In this document: positions 1 through 12,090 of the stretch, one piece after another
Layout of the letters: every line of letters begins with the position of its first letter
How positions within the stretch are numbered: position 1 is the first letter of the stretch
Translations under genes and position numbers: made by a program
NCBI GenBank assembly: GCA_002914845.1
Contig: JXTC01000090.1
Location: 810,271-874,270, forward strand
Direction of reading: 5' to 3'
Source of the DNA: Trema orientale
Lineage: Eukaryota > Streptophyta > Magnoliopsida > Rosales > Cannabaceae
Length of the DNA stretch: 64,000 nucleotides
Notes under the pieces: model-generated
The model's database searches: none
Seen by the model: only the letters and a program-made list of their open reading frames with translations
What the model was told of the DNA's origin: nothing

Positions 1-41
1 ACAATTAACAAAGACTAATTACAGAGTAATATTCTTATCAG

Positions 42-113
42 GCTGCATTATAGTTATTCAAATATCCCATGTATTTCGAGGAATTAAGATGCATCACGCA
101 GCTCAATTAGCAA
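42..113. repeat. Copy of the 3' flank of the phylloplanin-like gene
   Basis: This stretch closely matches 17685-17757, which lies about 250 bp after the stop codon of the phylloplanin-like gene. Both begin at GGCTGCATTATAG and share the block TATTTCGAGGAATTAAGATG. The match ends at AATTAGC, exactly where a CACTA end is inserted in the other copy. This suggests a duplicated gene whose coding part lies just left of the window. The coding part itself is not visible, so that is inference. Confidence 0.7.
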
Positions 114-1396
114 AAGTTATCAAATGCAAGTGTAAATAAAGTACAGTCAACTAAGTTGATAACTATTCAAACTACAGTGCCGATAAAAATTTTACATATA
201 GAGGAAAATTTATATGCAGTACACCAATCCTTCTTCCTGTTACTTAGGTGTGTTCTAGGCATCAGGATTCCCTGTCAAAGATTGCTACCTCGTTGGATAT
301 GTCCTGGTTTATTAGCAAAAGTGTATATATACAAAGTTTCAAATTTACGAAATACTAATATTTTTAGAGGTCTAGGAATTCCTACTAGTGAACCTGTATC
401 CACATAGTTATATGATCACTATTAAACATGATTGATAATAATGATAGTTACAAAAATCCATAATTATATCCAATTTTTGGCATCATGGTCATCAACACAC
501 ACGTACTAAGTATAGCATATAAGTTTACAGACATAGATACAAAATTGGAGTAGTGATTCTTAGTTCAATACTTAGCAAGTTCTAATAATCCAAACAAAAA
601 TAAACAATTGACAGCGGATGTTAATACAGTCAAACTAGAATTTATAATACCTTCTCTAACTATACTGGAAATTCTAAAGAAACCTAGTAAAACTGGTACA
701 GTAGTGGCAAGAGGAGTTGATCCCACAAAGAATGGTTCTAATCAATAAACTATTAATCCTAAGGATTATGGGAGTTCTAAATAAAACTAAAACTAAGAAA
801 ATAACAAAAACAATAAATTAAATTGAGTTAAAGGTTCATTTTCCATTGTTAGACGTTTCTATTAGATTAGTCATCAAATTATATACTCAACTACTATTCA
901 GAATGACCAACCATAGGCAACAAACACGCACTCACTAACCTCACAATCTATCAACTATCATTAGACGAAACAAGGTCTTCATCTAGTAGGTAATATTGGA
1001 TGTGCTCACTCAATTAGTCTAAACTAACGCATTAAGAACTTGAGTAGGATGAATCTAAGTAATAATCACACGAGGATTACTTGACCTAGAGTTATGTCTT
1101 CACCATAGATTAATTAAATTATACAATCTAACATCACTATAATTGCACTATTACTATTAGAAATTCTAGATAATTACGGATCTAGAACCCTAATATAACT
1201 ATAAAAATCTATCATGTATAATCTAGTTCACCTAAATACATAAATAGATATCATAATTATCAAAGCACAGAAGAAAAATAAGAATTCTGAAAAATATAGC
1301 AATCGATATATAACACCAGAAAACTAACATATATTTATGTCTAGGGCTTTAAATTCATCATTAACCCTAACCTAAGACTTAATCTAGTAACAGTAT
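114..1396. other. AT-rich intergenic DNA, no gene seen
   Basis: There is no open frame with recognisable protein similarity and no clear transposon ends. Short open frames here have no family features. It fills the gap between the duplicated 3' flank and the CACTA element. Confidence 0.5.
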
Positions 1397-1941
1397 AAAT
1401 ACTACAAGAATCGTCACTTTCGCTGATGGATTCAGGCGTTGGTAAAGGTGCAAAAAACGCGTCGCCAAATGTTAATACACTTTCGTGACGTAAAATTTCG
1501 TCGGCAATGAGTGTCGACAAAAGTTTATCGGCAAAGGGATATTCCCGACACAATACCTAACTCCGTCATGGAAGGAGCTTTTTGCTTACGCATTAGAAGG
1601 GTCAGAACGTCAGGGAAAAACTGATCAATTTCAAAAATTGCCCAATCTTTTCCCGACAAGTTATATGTGGCACGTCGCCAAATCCATAGATAGCTCGACC
1701 TTTAACGATGTGTTTTCTCGTCGAGAAATCCCCTGTTAGTGATGACCTTTACTGACACATTTTGCTGACTCATCGCTAAATATACCATAATAAAAAAATA
1801 AAAATTATTTTAAAATTAATAAATATTAAAAATTTTAGTAAAATTAAATAATAAAACAGATTAAAAATAGTATTTAATACAAAAGTATTTATAATAGATA
1901 CATAAATTACAAAATTAAAAGACACAAATGAAAAAAATAAG

Positions 1942-3449
1942 CTACCGAGACAGAGGAGGTGGCAGTGGCTGGGTCGGAGGCGACAACTGAATATTCAGAC
2001 TATTGTTGCCCAGCTGAGCTATTAGTGACTGAAGTAGCCATTGTTGCTCATCGAGGCGATGTTGAGTCTCATACTGATGCTCGTTGAGCTTGCATTGATA
2101 CTCTGCATCCTTCTCGGCTAACTGTTGCTTCAAGCTGGCGATTGTCTCTGCGCGCTCGTGCTGCACGGTGGCAACATTGCTCATGCTAGTAGCCCTGGGA
2201 CCTCCAACACTCTTTAACCGAGGGAGCGAGCTAACTTCCTTCTGCCACCTCGAATGACTACTAAGGGACTGAGTCATGATGGCGACTGCAAAGGGACCCA
2301 CAACAGACTCAGCTGATAATGCTGAGTCCACTGGGTTTGTGATCTCATGAGCCTAAGCTTGAGCTTGAGCTTGAGTTTGAGTCAGTGCCTCCTGCCTCGA
2401 AGCAACCATCTCAGCCTATCACTGAAATAAAAATTATGTTAATTTTTAAAAATATACAGTTCTATTAATTGGGAAATAATAAACATAAAGAAATACTTAG
2501 ATGTTTTTGTTGAGTGTACTCGTTCCTCCAACTGTTGTTCCTGAAATGTCTTTCCTCGAAGCAGTCAATTAGACTCATCAGCTCTCCATTCTCCAGATTG
2601 CCCTAAAAAATATACTATTATTAGGGAGGTAAAAAATTAAAATTTTGTATATTGTCTTACCCCCTTATGTATGTAGCCTACAACGGACAATGACCTTTGA
2701 CAAGGAGCATATAACTGCTTCGATCTGTTCTCAGAATTTTGAGAAGAAACTTTCTGGGCAAAAATTAAATAAAATCTTGGTTATTCAAGTAATAACAAAA
2801 TAATTAATATTAACTGAGGCTTTTGGGAAATAATATAACCTCAAACTCCTGAGATGCGAATGATCGCAAAGAATCTCTCAGTGGTCCTTAGGAACATTTT
2901 TATACGGTTTGGCTTTGGCTACAGCCAAAGCCTCCTTCCCATTGACCACGATGAAATGCACCCTCATGTTGTTCCTCCAATCTCTCAAGTAGTGCATCAT
3001 AGACTGTTCGATAGAGTCCATAAATATGATATTGTCTCGAGGATAATCAAACTTTCTCTGATTATCAGCAATTAACAATTAATTAATATACATAATGTAA
3101 TTTGAATTATATATTGGATGCAAAAATAAATTAAATTTAAAATACTTACATCTAGTCGCTCAAAAATGAGGTCTAAGTCCTCCTTCTTGACGTCCTTCCA
3201 AGTGAGAGTGGACGCTGGTATCCTGTCTCGAACTAATTTAGCAAGCAAGTTCAAGAACATCTTGCCATGTCTCGAAACTGGCTTTCCCATCCGCTCGTCA
3301 TGCTGCACCTTCAAATTGGTGACTTTCGCTTGTCTAAGCTCCTTCTCAATCGCAATCCCTCTTGTCTCTTCCTTGATCCTCTTTCCTTTGGAGTCGGATC
3401 GATCACTACTCGACCCAGAACCAAGAGGTGCACTACCTGCACTAGACAT
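1942..3449 (-). pseudogene. CACTA accessory transposase (Transposase_24 / TNPA-like), several exons, decayed
   Basis: This is the second minus-strand gene of the CACTA element. The first exon (about 3449-3150) starts MSSAGSAPLGSG and carries the family block RGIAIEKELRQAK..GKPVSRHGK..KLVRDRIP....TWKDVKKEDLDLIFERLDV. The next exon (about 3068-2880) has RKFDY..SIEQSMMHYLRDWRNNMRVHF...PPKDH-like residues. Further minus-strand blocks (about 2770-2640) read QKVSSQNSENRSKQLYA, the usual conserved tail of Transposase_24. The last part (2331-1942) is a coiled-coil-like segment rich in Gln and Glu (KQQLAEKDAEY). Such proteins bind subterminal repeats in En/Spm elements; that role is family knowledge. 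Exon joins are approximate and the frame is not continuous. Confidence 0.7.
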
Positions 3450-3554
3450 CCTACAAAGAAAACATTTGACAAATTTTAAAATTTAATTTTATACCAACTT
3501 AAAATAAACAATGTAAATTTTTCATAAGTACAAAATCACTAGAAAAGACTATTT

Positions 3555-6500
3555 AAATCTCATCATCAGATATATTATTATTTTCATCCGAACTTGTATC
3601 ACTATCAATAATTTCAATCTCCTCGTCATCATATTCCTATGGTGTGTCATCATCAAATTCATCATCATCAACTAAAAATTCATCTTGCGTGACAATATGA
3701 GATTCACGAAGTAATTCATCAATACTGTTGACTTCAGCTAGTTCAATATTGTCCTGCTAAAATCTAACATTATTCAACTCTGGAAGCTCAAACCATAGTT
3801 AGAACGTCAAATAGTTTGCCTTTTGCAAAATAAGGACGTCATTCGATGTTGCTGTAGTATCATCATATTTTATATCTAGAAAGTTCCATATATTTTGAGG
3901 TGTGTATTTATTCACGAGTTTCCACAATGGCCCAAGCTTATCATCATTATTATAATATATCAACTCAGCTTGTGATGCAAGTATGCAAGAGTCATTATTG
4001 TGCCAACACGCATCGACAAATACATTTGTAAAACGATCATGATCTTGTTGAATTCGTTTTTTCCTCGAATCAGTGTCAAACTATTTGTACCTAAATATCA
4101 AAACACTGTAATCTTTTATATACGATAACTCCAATACTTCTTGGAGCACACCATAGAAACAATTTCCATCAGAGCCAGGTACACGAACACTATAATTTTG
4201 AGTCTTGCATCTAATGTCTCGTTTCTCAACTAAAAATTTTACACCATTGACTACACATCCAGGATAAGAGAATGCAGAAAAGTTAGATCTGCTAGCCAAT
4301 GCATATAATTCATCGTTGACCTCATCAGAGTTTGCTGCTCATAATTGATTTATCTACACAAAATTCAATTACATGAACTTCATTGAGGAAGGAAATTTTG
4401 AGAATGAGATTAGATAATAGAATCATACCCGGGTCTTAAACCATGATGGGAACTCAACTTCCTATTGTTGTTCAAGGTTTGTAACACCTTTGGCCTCCAA
4501 TTCTCTCATATGCTCACTGCATTTATGTAATATCATATATTAGAGAATTGAAATTAAAAAGTGAATTTTGGGTCATAAGATAAAAAAAATTAGATACTTA
4601 CTCAAGATATTTCTATATTTTTGTGAAATCGTTCATCACGTATCATTCAACTTTTAATTGATCAGATAGTTGAAGAATTACAATATCTTTTTTACCCAAT
4701 AGGTGACCAACACATTGAAAAACTGATAATTGTTGGTGCGGATAAGAGTCAACCTCGTCATTGTTTCGATCAGGTCAGTTAAATTGAGTCTCCACAACCC
4801 CGTAAATATATAGAGCAAAATGTGAGGGCTTTATTTACAATATAAGCATCAGTAATAGATCCCTCTGTATATGCCCAATTTCGAACATATTGCTTGTAAA
4901 CACCTATGGCATATTCAATACAATACATCCATCTAAAATGTACAGGACTATCTAGTAGTGCCTCCTTTGGTAAATAGACAGTCAAATGAACCATTATATC
5001 AAAAAAGGTAAGAGGAAAGATTCTTTCCAACTTAGCTAGTACGATGATCACATTCTGCAGAAGCTTTTCTAGATCGGCCACATTAAGTGTTCATAAGCAT
5101 AATTGTTGAAAGTCATAGCATAACTCAGTAATAGTTTCACGGATTTCTTTTTTTAAGTATGGTCAAATCCCAGCAGGTAGTAGAGGTTGAAAAAATACAT
5201 AACAATCATGTGATTTTAATCCAGATATCTTATCTTTTGCTTCACTCACATTTCTTGCCAGGTTGGCGGCAAATCCATCAAGAAATCTGACTGACTTGAT
5301 GAGTTGGAAAAAATTCTTTCGCTCATCAACACTTAACATATAAGAAGCATATGGTTTCTTCCATCTATTCTCCACTTTGTAAAGATGCAACTCTATACGG
5401 ATTTTTATATCAGCAAGATCAAGCCTAGCCTTATCAATATCCTTAGATTTTCCCTTGATGCTTAATAGAGTTCCCAATACACTGTCGCACACATTCTTCT
5501 CAATATGCATAACATCTAAATTATGTCTTAATAATAAGTACCTCCAATACTCAAGCTCAAAAAATGTGCTCTTTTTGGACCAATTCAGCTCGACTGTAGT
5601 GCGTTTCTTTTTCACACCCCTATATTCTTTGTGCTTCCTAGGCAACCTGATTTGTAAATACTCCAATTGTCTTCTCTGGAGTACTTATCAGGCGGCAGCC
5701 TCATTTCATGATGACCATCGAACTGTTTACTTTTTATCTTATGATCTTCCATCGGAAGAAAGTGTTTATGCCCGATATATGCAACATTACTCCGAATCCC
5801 CACAGATGGAGTTTCTTTATTACAAATTGGACGAGCCTTATACCCCTTAGTGCTCCATCCTGACATCAGGGCATATGCTGGGTAGTCATTGATGGTCCAT
5901 ATTACTGCAGTATGCATATGAAATGTATTACCATTTACTGCATCTCGAGTTTGTATACCATTCACCCACAATTCTTGTAGCTCATCAATAATAGGCCTCA
6001 TAATGACGTCCATGTCTTTTCCAGGAGCCATTAGGCCAAGAATTAGAAGAGATAGCATCATGGACTCCGATTTCATATACTTCCAAGGTGGCAAGTTATA
6101 CAAAATAAGTATAACTGGCCACATGGAATATGCATTGCTCATATTTTTGAATGGGTTAAATCCATCGGTTGCCAACCCTAACCAGATGTTTCCAGGATCA
6201 GAGGCAAATGAATGATACTTTCGATCAAATGCTTTCCAAGTAACATTATCTGCAAGGTGTCTCAACACACCTTTTTACTTTGGCCTCTCTGAATCATGCC
6301 TTCTCATGTCCTTCGCAGTATGTCGAAAACTATATAACCTCTTCAATCGAGGCATTCGAGGGAAATAATGCAACATTTTTCTAGGCACCTTTTTTTGTAA
6401 TTCCTAATGATTTTCACTACATACTAGACAATGATCTAATTCTGAATTTTTCTTTCAAAATAGTGTACAGTCATCCTTAAAAAATACCATCCAATTCTTA

Positions 6501-6835
6501 GTCAATTCCATGACTTATTCCAGTGATTCTAATAATATCGGCCAGGAGATCTTGCATCTCATCGCCTTACCCATCATTTTCATCCTCAATAGGATCATGG
6601 GTAGCAGGGAATTACTCTCTACGATACGACTATATAGTATATAATGGTTGTATGCCCATCTCAATTAGATGATGTTCCAGCGTTAGCGGATCTTGAAATT
6701 TCTCATTTAAGAACACCATACATGGACATCTTACTTTCCCTTCAAAATTGACATATTGTTTCATCCTTTCAGCAAATGCCTTAGCACCTCTTCGAAATTG
6801 AGTGACGAGCGACTCTTGATGCTCATCCAACTCTT
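3555..6835 (-). pseudogene. CACTA TNP2-type transposase, fragmented
   Basis: Read on the minus strand, the domain order is canonical for plant CACTA transposases. The Transpos_assoc zinc-binding domain (6830-6630) shows VRCPCMVFLNEKFQDPLTLEHHLIEMGI. The TNP2 core follows (6268-5612 then 5666-5163), with FASDPGNIWLGLATDGFNPF, SMWPVILILYNLPPW, LSGWSTKG-like and HNLDVMHIEKNVCDSVLGTLL blocks. A DUF4218 block (5081-4779) reads FDIMVHLTVYLPKEA...RWMYCIEYAIGVYK. A DUF4216 block (4299-4081) reads YPGCVVNGVKFLVEKRD. A tail to about 3555 includes ASQAELIYY and WKLVNKYTPQNIWNF, then an acidic end. Stops and frameshifts separate the blocks, so it is a pseudogene. The enzyme would cut and join the element's CACTA ends in the nucleus. 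Confidence 0.85.
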
Positions 6836-7050
6836 GCCTACATCCATCTTATCTTAAATATATTCGATATAAACATTGAATTGCAAGAGCGACTACGATG
6901 CATATATGCAAGTGCTTCTATTTGCATGTGTCATAAATACGCCTTATCACTCTATTTCTAAAAGGTAAGGCCCTATCTCATTCAGGATTACTTTGTTATG
7001 CGCTTCATCATTTACTCAAATATCATTCCGTCCATGTCAAAATTTTGGCA

Positions 7051-7117
7051 GTATCTCCCTACAATTCTCCTAAGTGTGCTATATATATGTACACACCTGG
7101 AGAACATAGGGAGATAC
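7051..7117. repeat. Long imperfect palindrome upstream of TNP2
   Basis: GTATCTCCCTA (7051-7061) is matched by TAGGGAGATAC (7107-7117). Between them ATTCTCC/GGAGAAC and GTGTG/CACAC also pair, leaving an AT-rich loop. It lies about 200 bp upstream of the transposase reading frame, within the 5' non-coding part of the CACTA element. Its function is unknown. Confidence 0.7.
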
Positions 7118-7469
7118 CATCGGAACTCGACTAAAGAACAATGTTTATAAGTGAACGATAACACATAACGTGTAACCCTAAACTGTCCAAACGGGACAAT
7201 CTAAGAATCGATATCAAGATACATAATCTCTCACCGACTCCTGAACGGGTCTAAGGTAATTTCTTTTGTGACTAAAATAATGCATGCCTGTATTAAAGTC
7301 ACTATGTGTACAAATGTACACATTATGACTACAACCTTTGAAATTGTCATCACATATGAATTGCTTTGGAATGTTGTTGATGATCACAATAGTATAACCT
7401 AATTGTGATAATCAAGAACATTCCAAACTAGTTCAAGTGTGATGATCATTCTCGTGTTTATGTGCTCTA

Positions 7470-7995
7470 AAAGTATTTTGGGTATTTCTTATGTTCCAAG
7501 GATATCCTTGGTAATTTCCATATCATAAGGGTACTTCTAGTAATTTTATCACCAAAAGGGGTATTTTAGGTATTTTACGTGTACTAGTAATAATACTGGT
7601 AATATTATTACCAATTGGGATATTTTTGATATCTTATGTGAACTGGGGGAAATTTCATAATATTGTTACTAATACAGGTATTTTCTGTATGTTCTGTATA
7701 GTTGAGGTATTTTTGGTATTTTTTTCATATTCAAGGGGTATTTTCGATATTTCATGTGCTCTAAGGATATTTTGGATATTTCTTGTATTCGAAGGATAGT
7801 ATCCGTACTTTCTAAGTTATGGAGGTATTTTATTAATTTTAAGACTAATAAGGGTATTTTCAGTATTTTATGTTCTGTAAGGGTATTTCGAGTATTTCTT
7901 GTGTTCTAAGTACATTCTCCTCACTTTATGTATTGTGTGGGTATTTTAGTAATTCAATTAGCCATAGAGGTATTTCGGGTATTTTATTCCTTCTA
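7470..7995. repeat. Degenerate repeats of GGTATTTT-type units in CACTA 5' region
   Basis: Roughly 45-70 bp units recur, each containing forms of GGTATTTTNGGTATTT followed by TATGTTCT or TGTTCTAAG. The array lies in the long untranslated 5' part of the CACTA element. In En/Spm elements such regions hold transposase-binding repeats; that role here is inference. Confidence 0.6.
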
Positions 7996-8133
7996 ATATG
8001 TATTTATTTCATACTTAATAATTATTGACATAACTATTATTTTAATTATAATTATTATTCATACGTGTTATTAATTACTTAATTAAATATTTTTTGTAAA
8101 AATTTAAGTGCCAGAAAAAAAAAAAAAAAAAGA

Positions 8134-8196
8134 GAACTTGTACCGCTTCTAGAGGACCCTAACCACTAAGGATCCGCAAGAAGACGGTACAAGTTC
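8134..8196. repeat. Hairpin with 12-bp perfect arms
   Basis: GAACTTGTACCG (8134-8145) and CGGTACAAGTTC (8185-8196) are perfect inverted repeats. An inner CTTCT/AGAAG pair extends the stem. Outside the arms lie an A-run on the left and a T-run on the right, so the fold can extend beyond the GC-containing core. It lies inside the CACTA 5' region. It may be a small foldback insertion or a structural part of the element. Confidence 0.7.
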
Positions 8197-8285
8197 CCCA
8201 TTTTTTTTTTTGGTGTTCAACATTTTATTACTCATTTAACTGCACTAAAATATTGAGCACATTTTTTCCAAAGATTTCTTTTAAT

Positions 8286-8400
8286 GATGTGCACACACGG
8301 CACCAAGTACCTAGAGATATACATATTCGACACTTGGTACCATGTGTGTGCATATATGTGCGCATATGGCACTTAGTACCAAGTATGTGCATATCATCAC
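8286..8400. repeat. Cluster of inverted GGCACYNNGTACC motifs
   Basis: Three copies in alternating orientation are visible: GGCACCAAGTACC (8299-8311), ACACTTGGTACC (8330-8341) and GGCACTTAGTACC (8368-8380). They are interspersed with ATGTGCACA or TGTGCATAT words. The palindrome-rich cluster lies in the CACTA 5' region and could be a protein-binding or cruciform site. Confidence 0.6.
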
Positions 8401-8988
8401 CTATACATAAAAAAAAGTTCAAAAAAATTTACAAACTAAATCACATAATTATAACATATATGACAGATACAAATATGGAACTCAAAAAGTTCAACGGAAT
8501 TAACATATCAAAAAAGGAAACAAATGCCAAAATAAAGAAAAAAAAATGAACAAATAGGCAGAATAACAATTAAATAAGGCAGAATCACAACAAACATCAA
8601 ATTAGCTCACATTCCAAAAAACAAACGACAAATAGGCAAATACTCACAAAAATTAAATACTAAAGTAAAATTTACAATCACCAAATACATAAAAAAGCTA
8701 TGAATCAATAGCAAATACACAACTTTGTCCCCCAAAACATTTTAAAACTCTATTTACACATCAAGTTTTAGAACTTTAAAAAGAAGAAAAATTTCAAACT
8801 ACAAAATCAAACATATATGAGCACAAAATTTCAGTACTTTAAAAAAAAAGGAATAATCAAACAGAGTGATAACCAAAAACCCGCAGCCTCAAAATCAAAC
8901 CCATAATCACAATTAAACACTCAAAAATTGTACAAATCCTATAATCACAAAGAGCTGAAACAAAAGACAGATTATTGATTGAAAATCT

Positions 8989-9406
8989 AGGCCCAAACTA
9001 CCAAAATTTGAAAAATCCCAGATGGACTGATTTTTTTGAAAAATCCCAGTTTGATTTAGAAAAATGTTACTTTTTAAAAGTATTATTAGAAAAATAACAC
9101 TTTTAAAAAATATTTAAAAAAATACCATTTTTTCTTCAAAATTAGTATTTTTCAATGGCACTCGAGGTAACCAGTTAGGTTACTTAGAGTAACCAATTCA
9201 GTTAACTTGAAGTAACTGTTCAAGTTACCTTAGGTAACTCGACTAGCTACCTTAAGTATCTCATCAATTAATAAAAAGTTGTATTTTTCTAAATATTTTT
9301 AAAACTGATATTTTTATAACTGAATTTGGGATTTTTCAGAATAATTTTAAATTCCGGGATTTTTCATTTTTTTTTGAAAAATTACCATAAAAAATCAAAA
9401 TTCCTC
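8989..9406. repeat. Dispersed non-autonomous repeat, copy 1 (GTAACC-rich)
   Basis: The segment is flanked by AAATCT on both sides (8983-8988 and 9407-9412). In inverted orientation it matches 56960-58140 once the Helitron inserted there is removed. Shared blocks include the GAAAAATCCC ends, a run of GGTAACC/AGTTAC words (9160-9240) and TACTTAAGGTAGCTAGTC read on the minus strand. It encodes nothing. It provides the empty site that defines the Helitron at 57091-57869. Confidence 0.75.
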
Positions 9407-10400
9407 AAATCTTTATCGTTTTCCTATGGGCCACTGTACCAAATATACATACTAATCCCATGAGTTTTGTCTGAGAAGGGAAATTATTAAAATCATTCTC
9501 ATCCATTATTTGCTAAAAAATTCATTCCATTTATGGTTGCTTTAACCCATGAGCAATACAATTCCCAAAACCTTTTTAATCCATTCTTACCTCCTAGTTG
9601 CTTACACTCATAAGCAAAGAAAATAACATAATTAAAGGCATAAAAATTTAAATTAATTACATAGCTAATAAGAGTTTTTACTTATCCCCCTTAGAATATA
9701 CCGACTTTATCATAATTTTATTTCTTGGCAAAATCAAATCCTGGATACATTTGACCAAATCTTAAGCTGTGTCTGTATTATTATTATTTTCTACAACTCA
9801 TTAAATTTAGAAAAATTAAGAAGACAGATAAAAAAATCCATGATAACATTAAGAATTGAAACCCAAAAAAAGAAAAAAAAAAAGGAAAGAGTTTCAAATT
9901 CATCAATGATAAATCACATATCAGTGAGCACAAACTCAAAAAATCTTAGAAACAAATCAAATTACATACCTCTTCTCGAGTGAGTGAAGGTGAGAAAAAA
10001 AGAGAGAGAGAAAGAGCCTCTGCTTGCGTTGAAGAGAGAGAGGGGCAGACAGAAAAATCCGTGAGAACCATAAATTAAACCCGAAAAAATAAAATTAAAT
10101 CCAAAAAATATATTCATAATCAAACTCAACAACAAAAAATAAAAAAGATAGTTACCTAAGAGAGAGAGGGGGACAAAGAATTGACGAAAGAGAATGGCAT
10201 AGGATTGAAGAGAGAGAGAGGGACAAATAATCAACGACAAAACTGAAGAGAGGGAGAGAGGGGGGTCGGAGATGCCGTGAGAATCGATGAGAGAGAAGGG
10301 CAGAGGGCCTGAGACAGAGAGAGAGAGGGCCACAGATCAGGTGAGAGAATGATGAGTGAATGAAGAAAAAAGAATAAGTAGGAGAGTTTTAACCCTAAAA
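9407..10400. other. CACTA 5' non-coding region with GA-rich tract
   Basis: No gene is seen. From 9990 to 10350 the sequence is dominated by GAGAGAG tracts on the plus strand, a purine-rich stretch within the CACTA element. A minus-strand open frame there is low-complexity Ser/Leu and is not credible as a protein. Confidence 0.55.
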
Positions 10401-10777
10401 GCTTACGTAGATGCTTTTAATGCGTCTGTATAGGATCTACGGTTTTCATGCCCTCTAAATGACATCATTTTACATTATTTTAATTTTTTTTTAAAAAATA
10501 ATAACCTTGACGTAATGTAGTTCCATCCACAAAGGCTTTCTCAATTTATTTGTAGCCAAAATATTTTCGGTGCCAATTAATTACCACAGAAACTTTTTGG
10601 AAAATTTTTTTTTCCTGGCTTTTTACAGACGCAAGGCTCGTTGGGAAAAAGTATTTATTTCAAACTTTTTTTACTCATTTTTTCTGGACGTGGACTTTTG
10701 TAACCCATTTCTAATACCTTTTTATCGGACGGCTTGTATTTAAAGCGTCCGGAAAAGAAACTTTTTTTGTAGTGAAA

Positions 10778-12090
10778 TGAATGAATAGTAGAAATATGAT
10801 GCTAGAAAACTAAAAGAAAAAGAAATTAAAGAAGTACAAAAGAATAAACAGTACAAACATGATGCAAGGAAACTTAAAACAAAGGAAAAGAAAGGAAAGA
10901 GGAACGAGGAACGAAGATAGCTAGAGCTCCTGCCTCCAAGCTCTCCTCCTCCTCCTCCTCTCTCTCTCTCTCTCTTTAGGTCTTAGTATTTAAGTATCTC
11001 TAATCTCTTCCAAAATGACTTAAAGACCCGTATTTATAATTAAATTGACCTAGGAGGTGTATTATAGGTTTCCCGTACTGATTCAGAATCCAAAAAGTGG
11101 AAAATACTTAAAGCCGGTGGACTCTCCATGTCTCTAGCACTGTGGCGCACTTCCAGAGTCGGGACGCTAAGTTTTTGGTTCACGGGCTCCTTTTTTTTTT
11201 TTTCTCTCAACTGCTGGCATCAAGCACGAAGTCCAGTGCCGCGGTGCTGAGTTTCTGGTGTTCTGTGGTTTTGGTATCTATTCGAAGTCTACAATTATAT
11301 GCTGCACATATATGCTTTTCCTCTTCCAAGCAAAGCTATATAAATTTTGAAAAACATATGGTAAATTCCCCATATGTCTTGCCTCTTTTCTCTTAGTCCC
11401 TTCTTTATTTATATAATAATATATGTAGTTTTCCCTTCAAGACAAAGATATATATGCCAATATATCCTTTGATATATCCTTTGGGAAAAGATATTTTTAA
11501 ATTATGCTAACCTCTCTATTTTCATTCTCTCAGTTTTCTGATCTTTGGCGGGCTTCAACTTTCATCATAGGCCATTAATACTTCTCTACACAAGTTTTCC
11601 AATAGAAAGCCTAAATTTTACCTTTTAGGTAAGAAATTTTTAACTTCTATGTTGTTTAAACTCTTGCAAATTCTGAAGCAAGAAGAATATTATTTGGTTC
11701 TTTTTGTTTTTATTTCATAATTGGTAATTAAATAAAAGTGCTAAATACACTATTTTTTGTACTCTCTTTTTTGGAAATTATATTTTTTTGTTGTAATAAA
11801 TTCTAGATTCAATCAACTTATTGAATTGACCCTATAATGTTTGTAAAATTGCTTAATTTAATTTACTCACACATACTCGTGCAAGTGCACACAGTCACAA
11901 GTAATATAGATTTAGTAAGATGAGTATCCAACCCACGAGAATTGAATACTAATCTAAGCTAAGTACTAAAATTATATCAATTCTAACTTTATCCATACAA
12001 ATTAAAAAAAAAAGTAAAAGAAATAAAACAAAAGAAATAAAAATAAAATTCAAAAGATACAAAAGAAAATGCAAAAAAAAAAAGGTTGGG
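10778..12090 (-). mobile_element. Old LTR-retrotransposon-like sequence, left part
   Basis: This AT-rich block contains a TCC/TC microsatellite (about 10940-10974) and a GC-rich cluster of GCGC/GTGCCGCGGTGC words (11140-11260). It also has a segment near 11880-11950 of the type often found in plant LTRs (AGTAATATAG, then a GAGTATCCAACCCACGAGAATTG-like run). The same architecture appears in the opposite orientation at 32890-34430. The block continues at 14637 after the solo LTR insertion. No protein-coding domain is visible and the class is uncertain. Confidence 0.4.

Larger units (their letters stand above)
1400..10774 (-). mobile_element. CACTA (En/Spm) DNA transposon, near full length, degenerate
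   Basis: The right end reads inward as CACTACAAAAAAAG. The left end is TACTACAAGAATCG, a CACTA terminus with its first base changed. Both ends are flanked by the trinucleotide AAA (1397-1399 and 10775-10777), the 3-bp target duplication expected for this superfamily. Subterminal regions carry repeated GTCGGCAAAAG or CGTCCG-type motifs. Two genes run on the minus strand: a TNP2-type transposase (about 6835 to 3555) and a Transposase_24-type accessory protein (about 3449 to 1942). Both are broken by stops and frameshifts, so the 9.4-kb copy is unlikely to move on its own. A smaller repeat (8989-9406) is nested in its long 5' non-coding part. Confidence 0.85.

Noticed and set aside
9962-10333. 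123-aa minus-strand Ser/Leu/Phe-rich frame
   Set aside because: It is low-complexity translation of a GAGAGA-rich tract inside the CACTA element.
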